A stretch of 24,102 nt of DNA from CAYMUB01 sp964393545 (GTDB taxonomy: Bacteria > Patescibacteriota > Microgenomatia > Daviesbacterales > UBA10151): contig CAYMUB010000067.1 in assembly GCA_964393545.1 (NCBI GenBank), positions 1 through 24,102 of the forward strand. The letters are read 5' to 3'. Under the pieces are notes generated by a model that saw only the letters and a program-made list of their open reading frames with translations, did no database searches and had not been told where the DNA came from. The translations under genes and the position numbers were made by a program. Numbering within the stretch: position 1 is the first letter of the stretch; every line of letters begins with the position of its first letter. Shown piece by piece: positions 1-7,525 of the stretch.

Positions 1-698
1 GCTTCCTGACGGTACTGCTGCTCTGTTTGCTTAAACTGTTCTATTTGTTGAGGGGTAAATTGTTGTTGGTTAGCACCACCTTGATTGCTAATTCCTTGCG
101 AGCCTCCTTGAGAACCAGAACCTCCTTGCTGGTTTCCTGGATTTCCTTGTTGCTGTGGGCCATTTGAAGAGTTATTTGGTATGGTGCTGCCAGCATTTAC
201 CCCTGTCCTGGCATTTGCTCCACCAGGATCTGAGCCTTGTTGAAAATTACCCTGGTTTGGTGCTCCCTGATACTGTTGAGTCCTTTGCTGCTCACCCTGT
301 TGTTGATATTTTTGGTAGGTCTGTTTTTGTTGTTCTGGATATTGCTGCATTAACTGCTGATATTGTTTTTTCTCCTCTGCGTTTTTGGGCTGGTATTGTG
401 GTTGCCCTCCTTGGTTTGGTTGGTTAGGCTGATTTTGCCCAGGTTGCTGTTGTGGCTGCTGAGGAGGTGAATCATGCTTTTCCTCTTGCTTGGGAGCCTC
501 TTGTCTTGGTGGCTCTTGTTGTGGTGGCGGCGGCGGACCTCCTTGAGGGGGAGCCTGAGCGATCATTGTTCCTAAAACATGAGATCTGTCATAAGCCACC
601 TTAATTACCAATCCGCTAACTACAATAATTGCCACCAATACAGGAATGGTTATAAATCCTTCGGAGTATGATTTTCTTTGGGCAGATTTTTTTAACAT
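1..698 (-). CDS. Gln/Pro-rich single-pass membrane protein (3' end outside window)
   Basis: An open frame of 232 codons starts at the ATG at 698 and runs off the left edge without a stop. Residues 1-15 are basic and 16-33 form one hydrophobic segment (FITIPVLVAIIVVSGLVI), which suggests an N-in membrane anchor. The rest is low complexity: a Pro-rich stretch (about 48-65), then very Gln/Asn/Gly-rich sequence with repeated QQ, NQGG and QYQ patterns and no Cys. No catalytic domain is visible in the visible part. Such proteins are usually extracytoplasmic and disordered; a function cannot be assigned. The plus-strand reading of the same stretch is a compositional shadow. The gene is divergent from lexA. 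Confidence 0.75.
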   Translation of the reverse strand, partial: MLKKSAQRKSYSEGFITIPVLVAIIVVSGLVIKVAYDRSHVLGTMIAQAPPQGGPPPPPQQEPPRQEAPKQEEKHDSPPQQPQQQPGQNQPNQPNQGGQPQYQPKNAEEKKQYQQLMQQYPEQQKQTYQKYQQQGEQQRTQQYQGAPNQGNFQQGSDPGGANARTGVNAGSTIPNNSSNGPQQQGNPGNQQGGSGSQGGSQGISNQGGANQQQFTPQQIEQFKQTEQQYRQE

Positions 699-791
699 GT
701 AAATAGCTCCTACAATAAGTAAAGCAAATATAACAGGTATTTGTCAAGTTTTTGGTGTCTTGATAGGATATAACCCAGTTTGTCCTACTTG

Positions 792-834
792 ACTACAATC
801 AGTGTTGATATATTTTGATCCACATGATTGTAGT
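792..834. promoter_or_regulatory. Inverted repeat upstream of lexA, candidate operator
   Basis: A perfect 10-bp inverted repeat, ACTACAATCA at 792-801 and TGATTGTAGT at 825-834, has a 23-base spacer. The last base of the right arm is the first base of the lexA -35 box, so a protein bound here would block RNA polymerase. It may be the site of LexA autoregulation in this lineage; it does not match the E. coli or Bacillus SOS box. Confidence 0.5.
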
Positions 835-861
835 TGACATATTCGGGTTGTATTTGATAAT
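834..861 (+). promoter_or_regulatory. lexA promoter
   Basis: A perfect -35 box TTGACA (834-839) lies 16 bases before the -10 box GATAAT (856-861, 5 of 6). Transcription would start near 868, only about 8 bases before the lexA ATG at 876, leaving no room for a Shine-Dalgarno site. Confidence 0.7.
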
Positions 862-875
862 GTTAGGGTATTAGT

Positions 876-1496
876 ATGGCCATTACTTTATACCGCAGAC
901 AAAAGCAAATTTTAAGTTTTCTCAAGCAATATATTGATAAATATGGTTATTCCCCTACTTTGGGAGAGATTGCAGAAGCAATTGGAGTCTCCTCTTTAGC
1001 CACAGTTCATGAACATTTACAATCTTTACAAACTAAAGGTGTTATCAAAAGATTTGAAGGGGCTGTCAGAGGAATTGAAGTTTTAGAATCAAAATTTGGT
1101 GCCACTGTACAACAAGGAGTTGAATTACCTATCTTAGGATATATTGCTGCAGGACAACCAATTATGGCTTATACAGACCCTGATGCTTCAATCAAAGTTT
1201 CTCCTTCTATGATTTCCGGCAAAAAAAGATCTTATGTACTGCAAGTTAAAGGAGATTCCATGATTGAGGAGGGGATATTAGACGGGGATCATGTGATTAT
1301 TGAAGAACAAATTCATGCTAATGATGGAGATATTGTGGTAGCACTTTTGGATAATGGCTTAGCCACTTTGAAAAGATTTTTTAAAGAAGCAGATAGGATC
1401 AGACTGGAACCAGCCAATTCTACCATGTCCCCTATTTATGCTACAGATGTCAAAATTCAAGGAAAATGTGTGGGGGTAATCAGGCGGTTCAGTTAA
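876..1496 (+). CDS. lexA: LexA repressor (SOS regulator, S24 peptidase)
   Basis: A LexA repressor binds operators of DNA-damage genes and cleaves itself when RecA is activated. The 206 residues match the family's usual length. Residues 1-65 are the winged-helix domain (YSPTLGEIAEAIGVSS, then TVHEHLQSLQTKG). The cleavage bond is A92-G93 in GYIAAGQP. The catalytic dyad is S128 in KGDSMIEEG and K166 in ATLKRFF. It stands alone behind its own strong promoter, divergent from the Gln-rich gene. An upstream inverted repeat touching the -35 box fits autoregulation. The start is set by the conserved N-terminus (LYRRQKQILSFL) and by the promoter. Confident. Confidence 0.96.
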   Translation: MAITLYRRQKQILSFLKQYIDKYGYSPTLGEIAEAIGVSSLATVHEHLQSLQTKGVIKRFEGAVRGIEVLESKFGATVQQGVELPILGYIAAGQPIMAYTDPDASIKVSPSMISGKKRSYVLQVKGDSMIEEGILDGDHVIIEEQIHANDGDIVVALLDNGLATLKRFFKEADRIRLEPANSTMSPIYATDVKIQGKCVGVIRRFS

Positions 1497-1527
1497 TCCA
1501 CCCCTTTTTACTAAACCCTCTTTACTG

Positions 1528-1533
1528 TATACT
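1528..1533 (+). promoter_or_regulatory. -10 box of the DedA gene
   Basis: TATACT ends 8 bases before the ATG at 1542, so the mRNA probably starts at or next to the start codon. Confidence 0.55.
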
Positions 1534-1541
1534 AATTCCTG

Positions 1542-2165
1542 ATGCATTTTGATTTAGTCTCCCTGGTTAAAACTGCTGGATATTTTGGGATTTTTGCAAT
1601 TGTTTTTTTAGAGTCTGGATTGCTGATTGGTTTCTTCTTTCCGGGAGACAGTCTACTCTTTACCGCAGGATTTCTTGCTTCCCAGGGTTATTTGGATATT
1701 ACTATCTTAATTATTGGATGCTTTATATTTGCTGTTGCAGGGGATAGTATTGGCTATGTGATTGGATCCAAATTAGGACCCAAGTTATTCTCCAAGGATA
1801 ATTCACTTCTCTTTAACAGAAAACATCTGGCTGCAGCCCAAAAGTTTTACGGCAAACATGGAGGCAAAACCATTATCCTGGCAAGATTTATGCCGGTTAT
1901 TAGAGCCTTTGCACCGGTTGTAGCTGGAGCTGGAAAAATGGACTATAGAAGATTTGTCTTTTTTAATCTGGTAGGAGGCATGTTGTGGGCAGTTGGAGTA
2001 ACTTTGGCAGGATATTACCTAGGCAGTTTAATCCCTGATGTTGATAAGTATCTTCTTCCAATAGTTGGTTTGATCATTTTTGTCTCTATCCTGCCGGCTC
2101 TACATCATATCCTGGTGGATGCCGAAATAAGGGCAAGTATTGTTAAAAAGTTTAAAAGAAGTTAA
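1542..2165 (+). CDS. DedA family membrane protein
   Basis: A 207-residue polytopic inner-membrane protein of the DedA/SNARE-associated (VTT) family, whose members act in membrane homeostasis and undecaprenyl-phosphate or phospholipid translocation. Family motifs are present: FLESGLLIGFFFPGDSLLFTAG (E near residue 24), GDSIGYVIGSKLG, and ARFMPVIRAFAPVVAGAGKMDYRRF followed by NLVGGMLW, with the conserved Arg pair around 115-121. About five hydrophobic segments are visible. It has its own -10 box and lies 20 bases before rsmI, which also has its own -10 box. The exact substrate cannot be told from sequence. Confidence 0.93.
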   Translation: MHFDLVSLVKTAGYFGIFAIVFLESGLLIGFFFPGDSLLFTAGFLASQGYLDITILIIGCFIFAVAGDSIGYVIGSKLGPKLFSKDNSLLFNRKHLAAAQKFYGKHGGKTIILARFMPVIRAFAPVVAGAGKMDYRRFVFFNLVGGMLWAVGVTLAGYYLGSLIPDVDKYLLPIVGLIIFVSILPALHHILVDAEIRASIVKKFKRS

Positions 2166-2171
2166 AAAATG

Positions 2172-2177
2172 TATAAT
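2172..2177 (+). promoter_or_regulatory. -10 box of rsmI
   Basis: A perfect TATAAT ends 8 bases before the ATG at 2186. It sits in the 20-base gap after the DedA gene and points to a leaderless rsmI transcript. Confidence 0.6.
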
Positions 2178-2185
2178 ATCCTCAA

Positions 2186-2842
2186 ATGTTATACATAGTT
2201 CCTACCCCTATTGGCAATTTAAAAGATATCACTCTAAGGGCTTTGGAGATTTTGCAATCAGTTGATGGAATAATTTGTGAAGACACCAGAAGAACTTCTT
2301 TGCTTTTGAATCATTATCAAATCAAAAAACCACTAATAATATTAAATGACTACAATGAGGCAAAAAACATGGGTTATATCCTGGAAAAACTCCAGGTTGG
2401 AGAGAACTTGGCTTTAGTTTCTGATGCAGGAACCCCACTTATTTCTGATCCAGGATATAAACTGGTTAGAGAGTGTTTATTACAAAATATTCCTGTTGAT
2501 TCATTACCCGGACCTTCCTCTGTTATTACTGCTTTAACTTTATCAGGACTGCCCCCAGATAAATTTATGTTTTTAGGCTATTTGCCGGAAAAACCAGGAC
2601 GCAGAATTGAGGCTATTAAAAACCTTGATCAAAAAACCACTAATATTATTTTTGTTTCCCCTCATAAACTGATTAAAACTTTAGAAAACTTAAAAGAAGT
2701 TTTTGGAGATGTTGAGATAGTTTTAGCAAAAGAATTAACTAAAATCCATCAAAGTGTACAGAAAAAAACAATAAAAGAATGGCTGGAAATTTTGAAAAAT
2801 CCTAAGGGAGAATATATTCTACTTTTAAGTATCTCTTCTTAG
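2186..2842 (+). CDS. rsmI: 16S rRNA (cytidine(1402)-2'-O)-methyltransferase RsmI
   Basis: This enzyme uses SAM to 2'-O-methylate C1402 of 16S rRNA in the decoding centre. The tetrapyrrole-methylase fold is clear: PTPIGNLKDITLRALEIL at residues 6-23, EDTRRTSLLL near 36, SDAGTPLISDPGYKLV near 79, PGPSSVITALTLSGLP near 108, and FLGYLPEKPGRR near 128. At 218 residues it is shorter than the E. coli protein (about 286); the C-terminal helical extension is missing, as expected for a reduced genome. It converges on and overlaps the 3' end of the PEP-synthase-like gene by 18 bases, so no terminator fits between them. Confidence 0.95.
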   Translation: MLYIVPTPIGNLKDITLRALEILQSVDGIICEDTRRTSLLLNHYQIKKPLIILNDYNEAKNMGYILEKLQVGENLALVSDAGTPLISDPGYKLVRECLLQNIPVDSLPGPSSVITALTLSGLPPDKFMFLGYLPEKPGRRIEAIKNLDQKTTNIIFVSPHKLIKTLENLKEVFGDVEIVLAKELTKIHQSVQKKTIKEWLEILKNPKGEYILLLSISS

Positions 2843-4285
2843 AATCATTCTTTTTTCTACCTGATGTAATAATTCATGGGCTGAGGAAGCTTCATATCTT
2901 TCAACTACTACTCCATATACTCCCTTTTTTACTAAAAACTCTAACACCTTGGGATTTTGGGTTAAATTACCAACCGCTATAAAAGGTATTTTTACTTTAT
3001 GCAGCAACTTTAAACCATCTTCCAAAAACTCTAACAACCCATCTACTTCATTTTTATAAAAAGTTAATTCCTGCTCCAAATGATCAAATCCATTTAAGTG
3101 AGCAATCAGTTCATCTAAATTCAAAACCACTCCATCCAAACCAGTAATTAAATAGTTATCCAGATTAATAATATTTTCCGGTACAGCTATTTCCAACCAT
3201 TGTTTTAAAGAATTTTTCCTCATTAACTTTTTTATAGCCAGCTCTCTTTTAATTTGCATCAGTTCTGAAACAGACCTCACAAAGGGGATAACTATATGGA
3301 TGTTTAATAAACTTTTTTTATGTCTGACAAAATCTAAAGCCTGAATCATAGGATCAAGCAAACTTTTTTGGTGCAATAGCCTTAATGCTCCTCTAACTTT
3401 TCCCATGCCTTCTGATTTATCAGCCAGTTTAAATAAAATAGGGGAGGAGGGAAAAGTACTACCAGATTCCACCAGTTTAAAAACTAAATTTTCAAAAGAA
3501 TCCCTTGGCTTATTCAAATCAAAAATCTTTTCAGAGGCTAGATAAATCCCATCTACTTCTTTTTCAACAACAAATCCGGTTGATAAATCTAAAAATATTT
3601 TGACAGCAGACTTAAACTTAATATTTTTGGATTTTGTTTCAGAAACAGTCACAGGAAGACTGGAAATAATCGGGTGAGGAGTATAAGGTATGACTTTGGT
3701 TAATTTAACTCCCTTATCTACAATCCACTCATATTGGTGAGGAATAAATAGTTTTTTATTAGCCTCTTTGGTAATTTCATCTATTTTTTTCAAATCATAG
3801 GGATGAACTTTCCCCTCCTTAATTTTGATGACAGTATCATCCTGCAGAGAATCAAAATATGCCAAACCTTGAGCCTTAACCTGGCTTGAAAATATCACAA
3901 TCTGAGGATCTAACCCTTCTGTAATCCTTTTATAAAATCCATCTTGCCAAAGCCTTTTTTTAATTTGATCTATCCATAAAGAAAGTAAATTAAGCCATAG
4001 ATTTTTGACAGATTTTTGTTTCCCTGCTTCCTTTTTTAGAATCTCCGGCACTGGTAAAGAGTTGATCTCTTTTTTGACTAAAGTTAGACTTTGTTCAAAT
4101 ATTTCTTTGGAACCAAAATCATGATGCTCGATAATTGTTTTTAATTTAAGATCAGGAGGAGTTACAACTATACCATCTGCTACAGGCAAACCAAATCTTG
4201 AAAGTTTTCCCAAAGCCACATTTAAGTTTCCAAAAATTAGACTATCTTCATCTGTTAAACTTTTGATGGGCAGTATTTCGATCAT
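2825..4285 (-). CDS. PEP synthase-like protein lacking the phosphohistidine domain
   Basis: A 486-residue protein that reads as a shortened phosphoenolpyruvate synthase (usually about 780-850 residues). Residues 20-48 (NVALGKLSRFGLPVADGIVV) match the N-terminus of the ATP-grasp part. Residues 130-200, ending in HQYEWIVDKGVKLTKVIPYTP, resemble the end of that domain (PQDIEWA...RPxT in the family). Then KSAVKIFLDLS...VDGIYLASEKIF and RGALRLL, IHIVIPFVRSVSELMQIK and AVPENIINLDNY...LDGVVLNLDEL follow the PEP-binding barrel. The swivelling domain with the TSHA-type catalytic His is absent, and several barrel residues deviate. It may be inactive, regulatory or repurposed. The frame is intact, which argues against a recent pseudogene. 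Confidence 0.7.
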   Translation of the reverse strand: MIEILPIKSLTDEDSLIFGNLNVALGKLSRFGLPVADGIVVTPPDLKLKTIIEHHDFGSKEIFEQSLTLVKKEINSLPVPEILKKEAGKQKSVKNLWLNLLSLWIDQIKKRLWQDGFYKRITEGLDPQIVIFSSQVKAQGLAYFDSLQDDTVIKIKEGKVHPYDLKKIDEITKEANKKLFIPHQYEWIVDKGVKLTKVIPYTPHPIISSLPVTVSETKSKNIKFKSAVKIFLDLSTGFVVEKEVDGIYLASEKIFDLNKPRDSFENLVFKLVESGSTFPSSPILFKLADKSEGMGKVRGALRLLHQKSLLDPMIQALDFVRHKKSLLNIHIVIPFVRSVSELMQIKRELAIKKLMRKNSLKQWLEIAVPENIINLDNYLITGLDGVVLNLDELIAHLNGFDHLEQELTFYKNEVDGLLEFLEDGLKLLHKVKIPFIAVGNLTQNPKVLEFLVKKGVYGVVVERYEASSAHELLHQVEKRMILRRDT

Positions 4286-4298
4286 AAGTTAAAAGGTA

Positions 4299-4342
4299 AA
4301 AGTAAAAAGTCAAAAAGTTTTTTACTTTGAATTTTTTACTTT
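4299..4342. repeat. AT-only inverted and direct repeats between genes
   Basis: AAAGTAAAAA (4299-4308) is repeated inverted as TTTTTACTTT (4319-4328), and TTTTTTACTTT occurs again at 4332-4342, running into the 3' end of the DUF192 gene. On the minus strand this could be a weak hairpin followed by a T-rich run between the two minus-strand genes. With no G/C in most of the stem, its role as a terminator is uncertain. Confidence 0.4.
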
Positions 4343-4830
4343 AAACTTATTATATCTCCTACTTTAATATTAAACTTCTTAACAGTCCCCCCGTTTATTT
4401 CCAAAACTTTATCCACTTCCTCCTTGGCAGAATAAATTGGTAAACTTGAATCAGCCTGGCCATTTTGGGGAGGAGGAATATTCTCTAAAATATCTACTAC
4501 TTGATCATTCTTAATCCAGACAAAGTCTAAAGGAAATTTTAAGCCTTTCATCCAAAATGGGTATTTATCCAATTTTGGGAAAATAAACAACATGCCTTCA
4601 TTCTCCCCCAAAGATACTTTACCTCCCAAGCCTTTACTTCTTTTGGAAGCTGTGTCAGCTATTTCTGCTTTAATCTTTGCTTCTCCAATTTGGATTTCTT
4701 TAAACTGAGCAGTCTGAGGTAAAAAGGGAATTTCCGGCGTTGTACCTGAATTTTTGGAAGGAACAAAGAAAAAAATCCCTGCTCCAATCAGCAAAACCAA
4801 TATCACTGTCTGGGCAATGAATTTTTTCAT
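4336..4830 (-). CDS. Membrane-anchored DUF192 protein
   Basis: A 164-residue protein with an N-terminal hydrophobic segment (residues 5-24) that anchors or exports it, followed by a DUF192 (COG1430) domain from about 45 to 163. Recognisable parts are IKAEIADTASKRSKGLGG, EGMLFIFPKLDKYPFWMKG, LDFVWIKNDQVVDI and the C-terminal EINGGTVKKFNIKVGD. The family's biochemical role is not established. It is the last gene of the minus-strand set that starts at 7008, 31 bases after the thermonuclease gene. Family assignment is confident, function unknown. Confidence 0.9.
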   Translation of the reverse strand: MKKFIAQTVILVLLIGAGIFFFVPSKNSGTTPEIPFLPQTAQFKEIQIGEAKIKAEIADTASKRSKGLGGKVSLGENEGMLFIFPKLDKYPFWMKGLKFPLDFVWIKNDQVVDILENIPPPQNGQADSSLPIYSAKEEVDKVLEINGGTVKKFNIKVGDIISLK

Positions 4831-4861
4831 ATTAATTTAAGACTATCACAAGACAGTTATT

Positions 4862-5449
4862 TTAGCACCTTCCCCACATCCCCTTTTTACCATCCCTGGC
4901 TTGTTTTTCTGCATCTTTGAATTGCTCATTAAATTTGACATCCGGAGGATAAGTATAAACCTTAGCAAAACCTTCCCTGACTAAATAATCATTCACAAAC
5001 AAAATCTGACCATTTTCCAAAGGCAGGAAAATATATCTAAGTATTCTTTTATATTTATCAGTATCTGAGACATCTTTTTGTAAAATTACTATCTTTCCTG
5101 ACAGCAAACTTTTAGTTTCATTGCTAGCTTCTTTGCCAAAACATCCAACAGGCCTTCTGGGATCAACAGTTTCCGGAGTATCAATACCAACAAAACGGAC
5201 TGTTCTTTCTGCACCATCCAATAAAACTTTAATGGTATCTCCATCCACCACCTCCAAAACCTTAGCCCTCTCCCCCATCAACCCTTGAGTAGCCCGCTCG
5301 CCATCGCTAGCCTCTGGAACATTTTGAATTATAGGAGCAGGAGAGGCAACTGCTGGCTGCTCCTTATTAAATCCCCTCCACAAAAACCCTAAACCACTAA
5401 AGATGATGAGAAATGAAGTTAATACAAGTAATTTAGTATTTTGAAACAT
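4862..5449 (-). CDS. Secreted or membrane-anchored thermonuclease (SNase-like)
   Basis: A 195-residue staphylococcal-nuclease-like (TNase) enzyme that hydrolyses DNA and RNA outside the membrane with Ca2+. Residues 7-25 are a signal or anchor segment, 30-60 a linker, and 62-195 the nuclease domain. The catalytic set is visible: VVDGDTI (D69 and D71), R85 in VRFVGIDTPE, E93 and R135 in YKRILRYI. A likely role is scavenging of nucleic acids, important in CPR cells that lack nucleotide synthesis (inference). The gene begins 9 bases after the CvpA-CAP stop. Residues 47-54 (ASDGERAT) are encoded by a GC-rich repeat that recurs next to the tRNA-Lys gene. Confidence 0.94.
   Translation of the reverse strand: MFQNTKLLVLTSFLIIFSGLGFLWRGFNKEQPAVASPAPIIQNVPEASDGERATQGLMGERAKVLEVVDGDTIKVLLDGAERTVRFVGIDTPETVDPRRPVGCFGKEASNETKSLLSGKIVILQKDVSDTDKYKRILRYIFLPLENGQILFVNDYLVREGFAKVYTYPPDVKFNEQFKDAEKQARDGKKGMWGRC
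5292..5309. repeat. 18-bp dispersed GC-rich repeat inside the thermonuclease gene
   Basis: GCCCGCTCGCCATCGCTA here is identical to bases 11530-11547, where it forms the left part of a larger palindrome. Here it lies in frame within the thermonuclease linker, in otherwise AT-rich sequence, and the remainder of the palindrome is absent. Confidence 0.7.
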
Positions 5450-5458
5450 TATTTAAGA

Positions 5459-6409
5459 CTAATTACTAAATACCTGGGTAAACATTTTGCTATAAACTCC
5501 CCCATCCATGGCTCCAATACCAATTTTTGCATAATCTTTTGATAAAATATTAACCCTGTGACCCTCTGAATTCATCAATCCTTTATGAGCAGACTCAACA
5601 CTTGGGGCATAAGCTAAATTTTCACCAACCACTAGATAATCTATTCCTGCCTGAGTCATCCTGTCAGCTACAGAAAACCCTTCCAGGGAGTAATGAGAAA
5701 AATAACCCTTTTTGAGCATATCTGCGCTATACCCTCTGGCTATAGCTCTTAATCCCCTATCCAGAACAAGCATCTTTAAGTTTTTATCAGCTCTTTCCTT
5801 ATTTACTAAATCAACCATCTTATTTTCTGCTGACTCATCTGTTTCAAAATCAGCTGTCTTAAAACCTAAATTAATCTTTTGGTCTGTTTTGGGCTTGATT
5901 GTTAGAAAAGTCAGATTATCATTAGTCACTCCCCCAAAAACATTTTTAACAGGCTGTTCCAAAGCATAAGCATTTTTCAAAATCACACTGCCCATTTTTG
6001 AATCCAGAACTGCTTTTTTAACAGCGGGCTGAATTGGAAAAGTGGCAATCATGACCAGAGTAAAGGCAATAAAAATTAGGCCTTTTAAAAAAGCAGGTAC
6101 TAAAGGTAAAATGCGGGACCCTTTAAACCTTAGCACAGGAAACTTAGGAAAAAGTATTCTCACACAAATAAAAAAAATGCTTTCTGATAAAAACCAGACC
6201 GACATAAAACCCACAATTAATGATAAGGAGCGCGGAATTTGAAAATTAGTTTCATATAATTTAGCCAGTAAATTATAATTGCTAAAAGATAAAAATGAAG
6301 AAAAAACAAAACTAAATAAATCTAAAAACTCCAAAACTACTGGCTGATCCCAAGATTTAAGAGTAAAAAAAATCAAGGTGGCAATAATTATTAAATCAAC
6401 CCAGTTCAT
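5459..6409 (-). CDS. CvpA-like membrane domain fused to a CAP/SCP domain
   Basis: 316 residues. Residues 1-130 carry four hydrophobic segments starting with MNWVDLIIIATLIFF, the layout of CvpA-family proteins. After a linker, residues 195-315 form a CAP/SCP (COG2340) domain: MVDLVNKERADKNL, LRAIARGYSADMLKKGYFSHYSLEG, VGENLAYAPSVESAHKGLMNSEGHRVNIL and YAKIGIGA. The His residues in FSH and GHR are the usual CAP cavity ligands. The CAP domain should face outwards. Its molecular role in bacteria is not known. The ATG overlaps the previous gene's stop as ATGA, so the two are translationally coupled. Confidence 0.88.
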   Translation of the reverse strand: MNWVDLIIIATLIFFTLKSWDQPVVLEFLDLFSFVFSSFLSFSNYNLLAKLYETNFQIPRSLSLIVGFMSVWFLSESIFFICVRILFPKFPVLRFKGSRILPLVPAFLKGLIFIAFTLVMIATFPIQPAVKKAVLDSKMGSVILKNAYALEQPVKNVFGGVTNDNLTFLTIKPKTDQKINLGFKTADFETDESAENKMVDLVNKERADKNLKMLVLDRGLRAIARGYSADMLKKGYFSHYSLEGFSVADRMTQAGIDYLVVGENLAYAPSVESAHKGLMNSEGHRVNILSKDYAKIGIGAMDGGVYSKMFTQVFSN

Positions 6410-7008
6410 TCGCTTACTTCTTCACCTTCAAAAATAACTCCATCTGAGGAACCAGACCCCTGAGAAGTAGCTGGCGGGGCAAAGGAAAAATCTGCTAGAA
6501 CTTTATCATGTGCACTAGTCCAGAAATCCTTATTGTCTTTATTAGGAGTTTCAACAGTAAATAATATGCCCTGGTCTATACTGCCCAGCAATAATCTATC
6601 TTCACCAGCTATTTCTAAGGCTTTTAAACTTCCCAATTTTACCTCTTTAGGAGATTGGGTGAATTTAGTAGTCTTAACCCATTCTTCCAGAGAATTTACT
6701 TTACTGTCCACAATCTTTATTGCTAAATTTCCTTCAACTCCTTTGGCAGTTAACTGAATATCTGCATAAGTAGTGTTATCCTTGGGGTCATTATTTACCA
6801 AAGACAGATTATCAGGATAAGAAAAAGTAAATCCAGCAGGATCAGAATATGATTTCAGAGTTTTTGATGGAGAGATTTGAGTGATTGTTTCCTGTTTAAT
6901 TGTTTGAGGTGCAGATAATAGGCTTTTTTTGGGATTTAAAAACATCACTATAATACTAACAATCAGTCCCAAGGCTATCAGCAGCAAAACCAGAGTTTTC
7001 CGGTCCAT
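6406..7008 (-). CDS. PsbP-like membrane-anchored protein of unknown function
   Basis: 200 residues from the ATG at 7008. A longer frame reaches 7134, but TATACT sits 7 bases before 7008 and the protein then starts with a normal signal/anchor (MDRKTLVLLLIALGLIVSIIVMF). Residues 50-180 have the look of the extracytoplasmic PsbP/LpqN-like fold (YSDPAGFTFSYPDNLSLV..., then EEWVKTTKF and a final VLADFSF). The C-terminal tail is Ser/Gly/Glu-rich. No catalytic residues are evident. It leads the operon 7008 to 4336 and overlaps the CvpA-CAP gene by 4 bases. The PsbP-like assignment is tentative. Confidence 0.72.
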   Translation of the reverse strand: MDRKTLVLLLIALGLIVSIIVMFLNPKKSLLSAPQTIKQETITQISPSKTLKSYSDPAGFTFSYPDNLSLVNNDPKDNTTYADIQLTAKGVEGNLAIKIVDSKVNSLEEWVKTTKFTQSPKEVKLGSLKALEIAGEDRLLLGSIDQGILFTVETPNKDNKDFWTSAHDKVLADFSFAPPATSQGSGSSDGVIFEGEEVSE

Positions 7009-7015
7009 TAATTTT

Positions 7016-7021
7016 AGTATA
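7016..7021 (-). promoter_or_regulatory. -10 box of the 7008-4336 operon
   Basis: TATACT on the minus strand ends 7 bases before the ATG at 7008. This decides the start codon against the longer frame. Confidence 0.6.
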
Positions 7022-7045
7022 TCATTTATGTTAAAGTAATAATTA

Positions 7046-7477
7046 ATGAATAGGTTGGTATTTTTTGTTACTTTTTTATTTTCTGTACTTTTTTTTACAC
7101 CAACTGTGCAGGCAAAGATGCTGCCCCAAGCCACAAAAGGAGCAGGAAAACCAAAAACTGCTGCAGTTTCATCTGGAATTAGTGTTTATCCTAAATTTAG
7201 AGCAGATAGAAGAGCTCTAGAAGTAAGCTTTGGCAATTTACAAAATGCCAAAAGTGTTTCCTATGCTTTAACTTATAACACTTCTGAGCAGGAGGAGGGA
7301 GCTATCGGAACTTTAAACTTAAGTAATCCTGCCAACAATTCAGCTGAACTTTTGTTTGGAACATGTTCTAAAAATGTGTGTAGATATCATACGGGCATCA
7401 GTAATATGAAACTGGAAGTTTCTTATACTTCAAAGTCAGGAAGCAAATACACCAGAAGATACAAAATGAGGGTGTAA
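7046..7477 (+). CDS. Small secreted protein of unknown function
   Basis: 143 residues. Residues 1-23 are a classic signal peptide (MNRLVFFVTFLFSVLFFTPT then VQA, likely cut after A23). The mature part has alternating hydrophobic and polar stretches of a beta-rich fold (ALEVSFGNLQNAKSVSYALTY, NSAELLFGTCS, MKLEVSYTS) and two Cys (in GTCSKNVCRY) that could form a disulphide, plus a basic C-terminus (YTRRYKMRV). I do not recognise the family. It is divergent from the 7008 operon with only 37 bases between start codons, so the two share a regulatory region. Confidence 0.75.
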   Translation: MNRLVFFVTFLFSVLFFTPTVQAKMLPQATKGAGKPKTAAVSSGISVYPKFRADRRALEVSFGNLQNAKSVSYALTYNTSEQEEGAIGTLNLSNPANNSAELLFGTCSKNVCRYHTGISNMKLEVSYTSKSGSKYTRRYKMRV

Positions 7478-7511
7478 CCAATTTCAAACTAAAAATACTT
7501 GACAGACATAT

Positions 7512-7517
7512 TATAAT
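7512..7517 (+). promoter_or_regulatory. -10 box of the gene at 7526
   Basis: A perfect TATAAT ends 8 bases before the ATG at 7526. A TTGACA at 7499-7504 is only 7 bases upstream, too close to act as its -35 box. Confidence 0.55.
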
Positions 7518-7525
7518 TTATTGTT

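Noticed and set aside
155..427. Plus-strand 90-codon frame opposite the Gln-rich gene
   Set aside because: It is antisense to a 232-codon frame with clear protein-like composition and a membrane anchor; no promoter or homology supports it.
7009..7134. N-terminal extension of the 7008 gene
   Set aside because: It would overlap the divergent secreted-protein gene, and both the signal anchor and the -10 box point to the ATG at 7008.
7499..7517. TTGACA plus TATAAT as a full promoter for 7526
   Set aside because: The spacing is 7 bases instead of 16-18, so only the -10 box is accepted.
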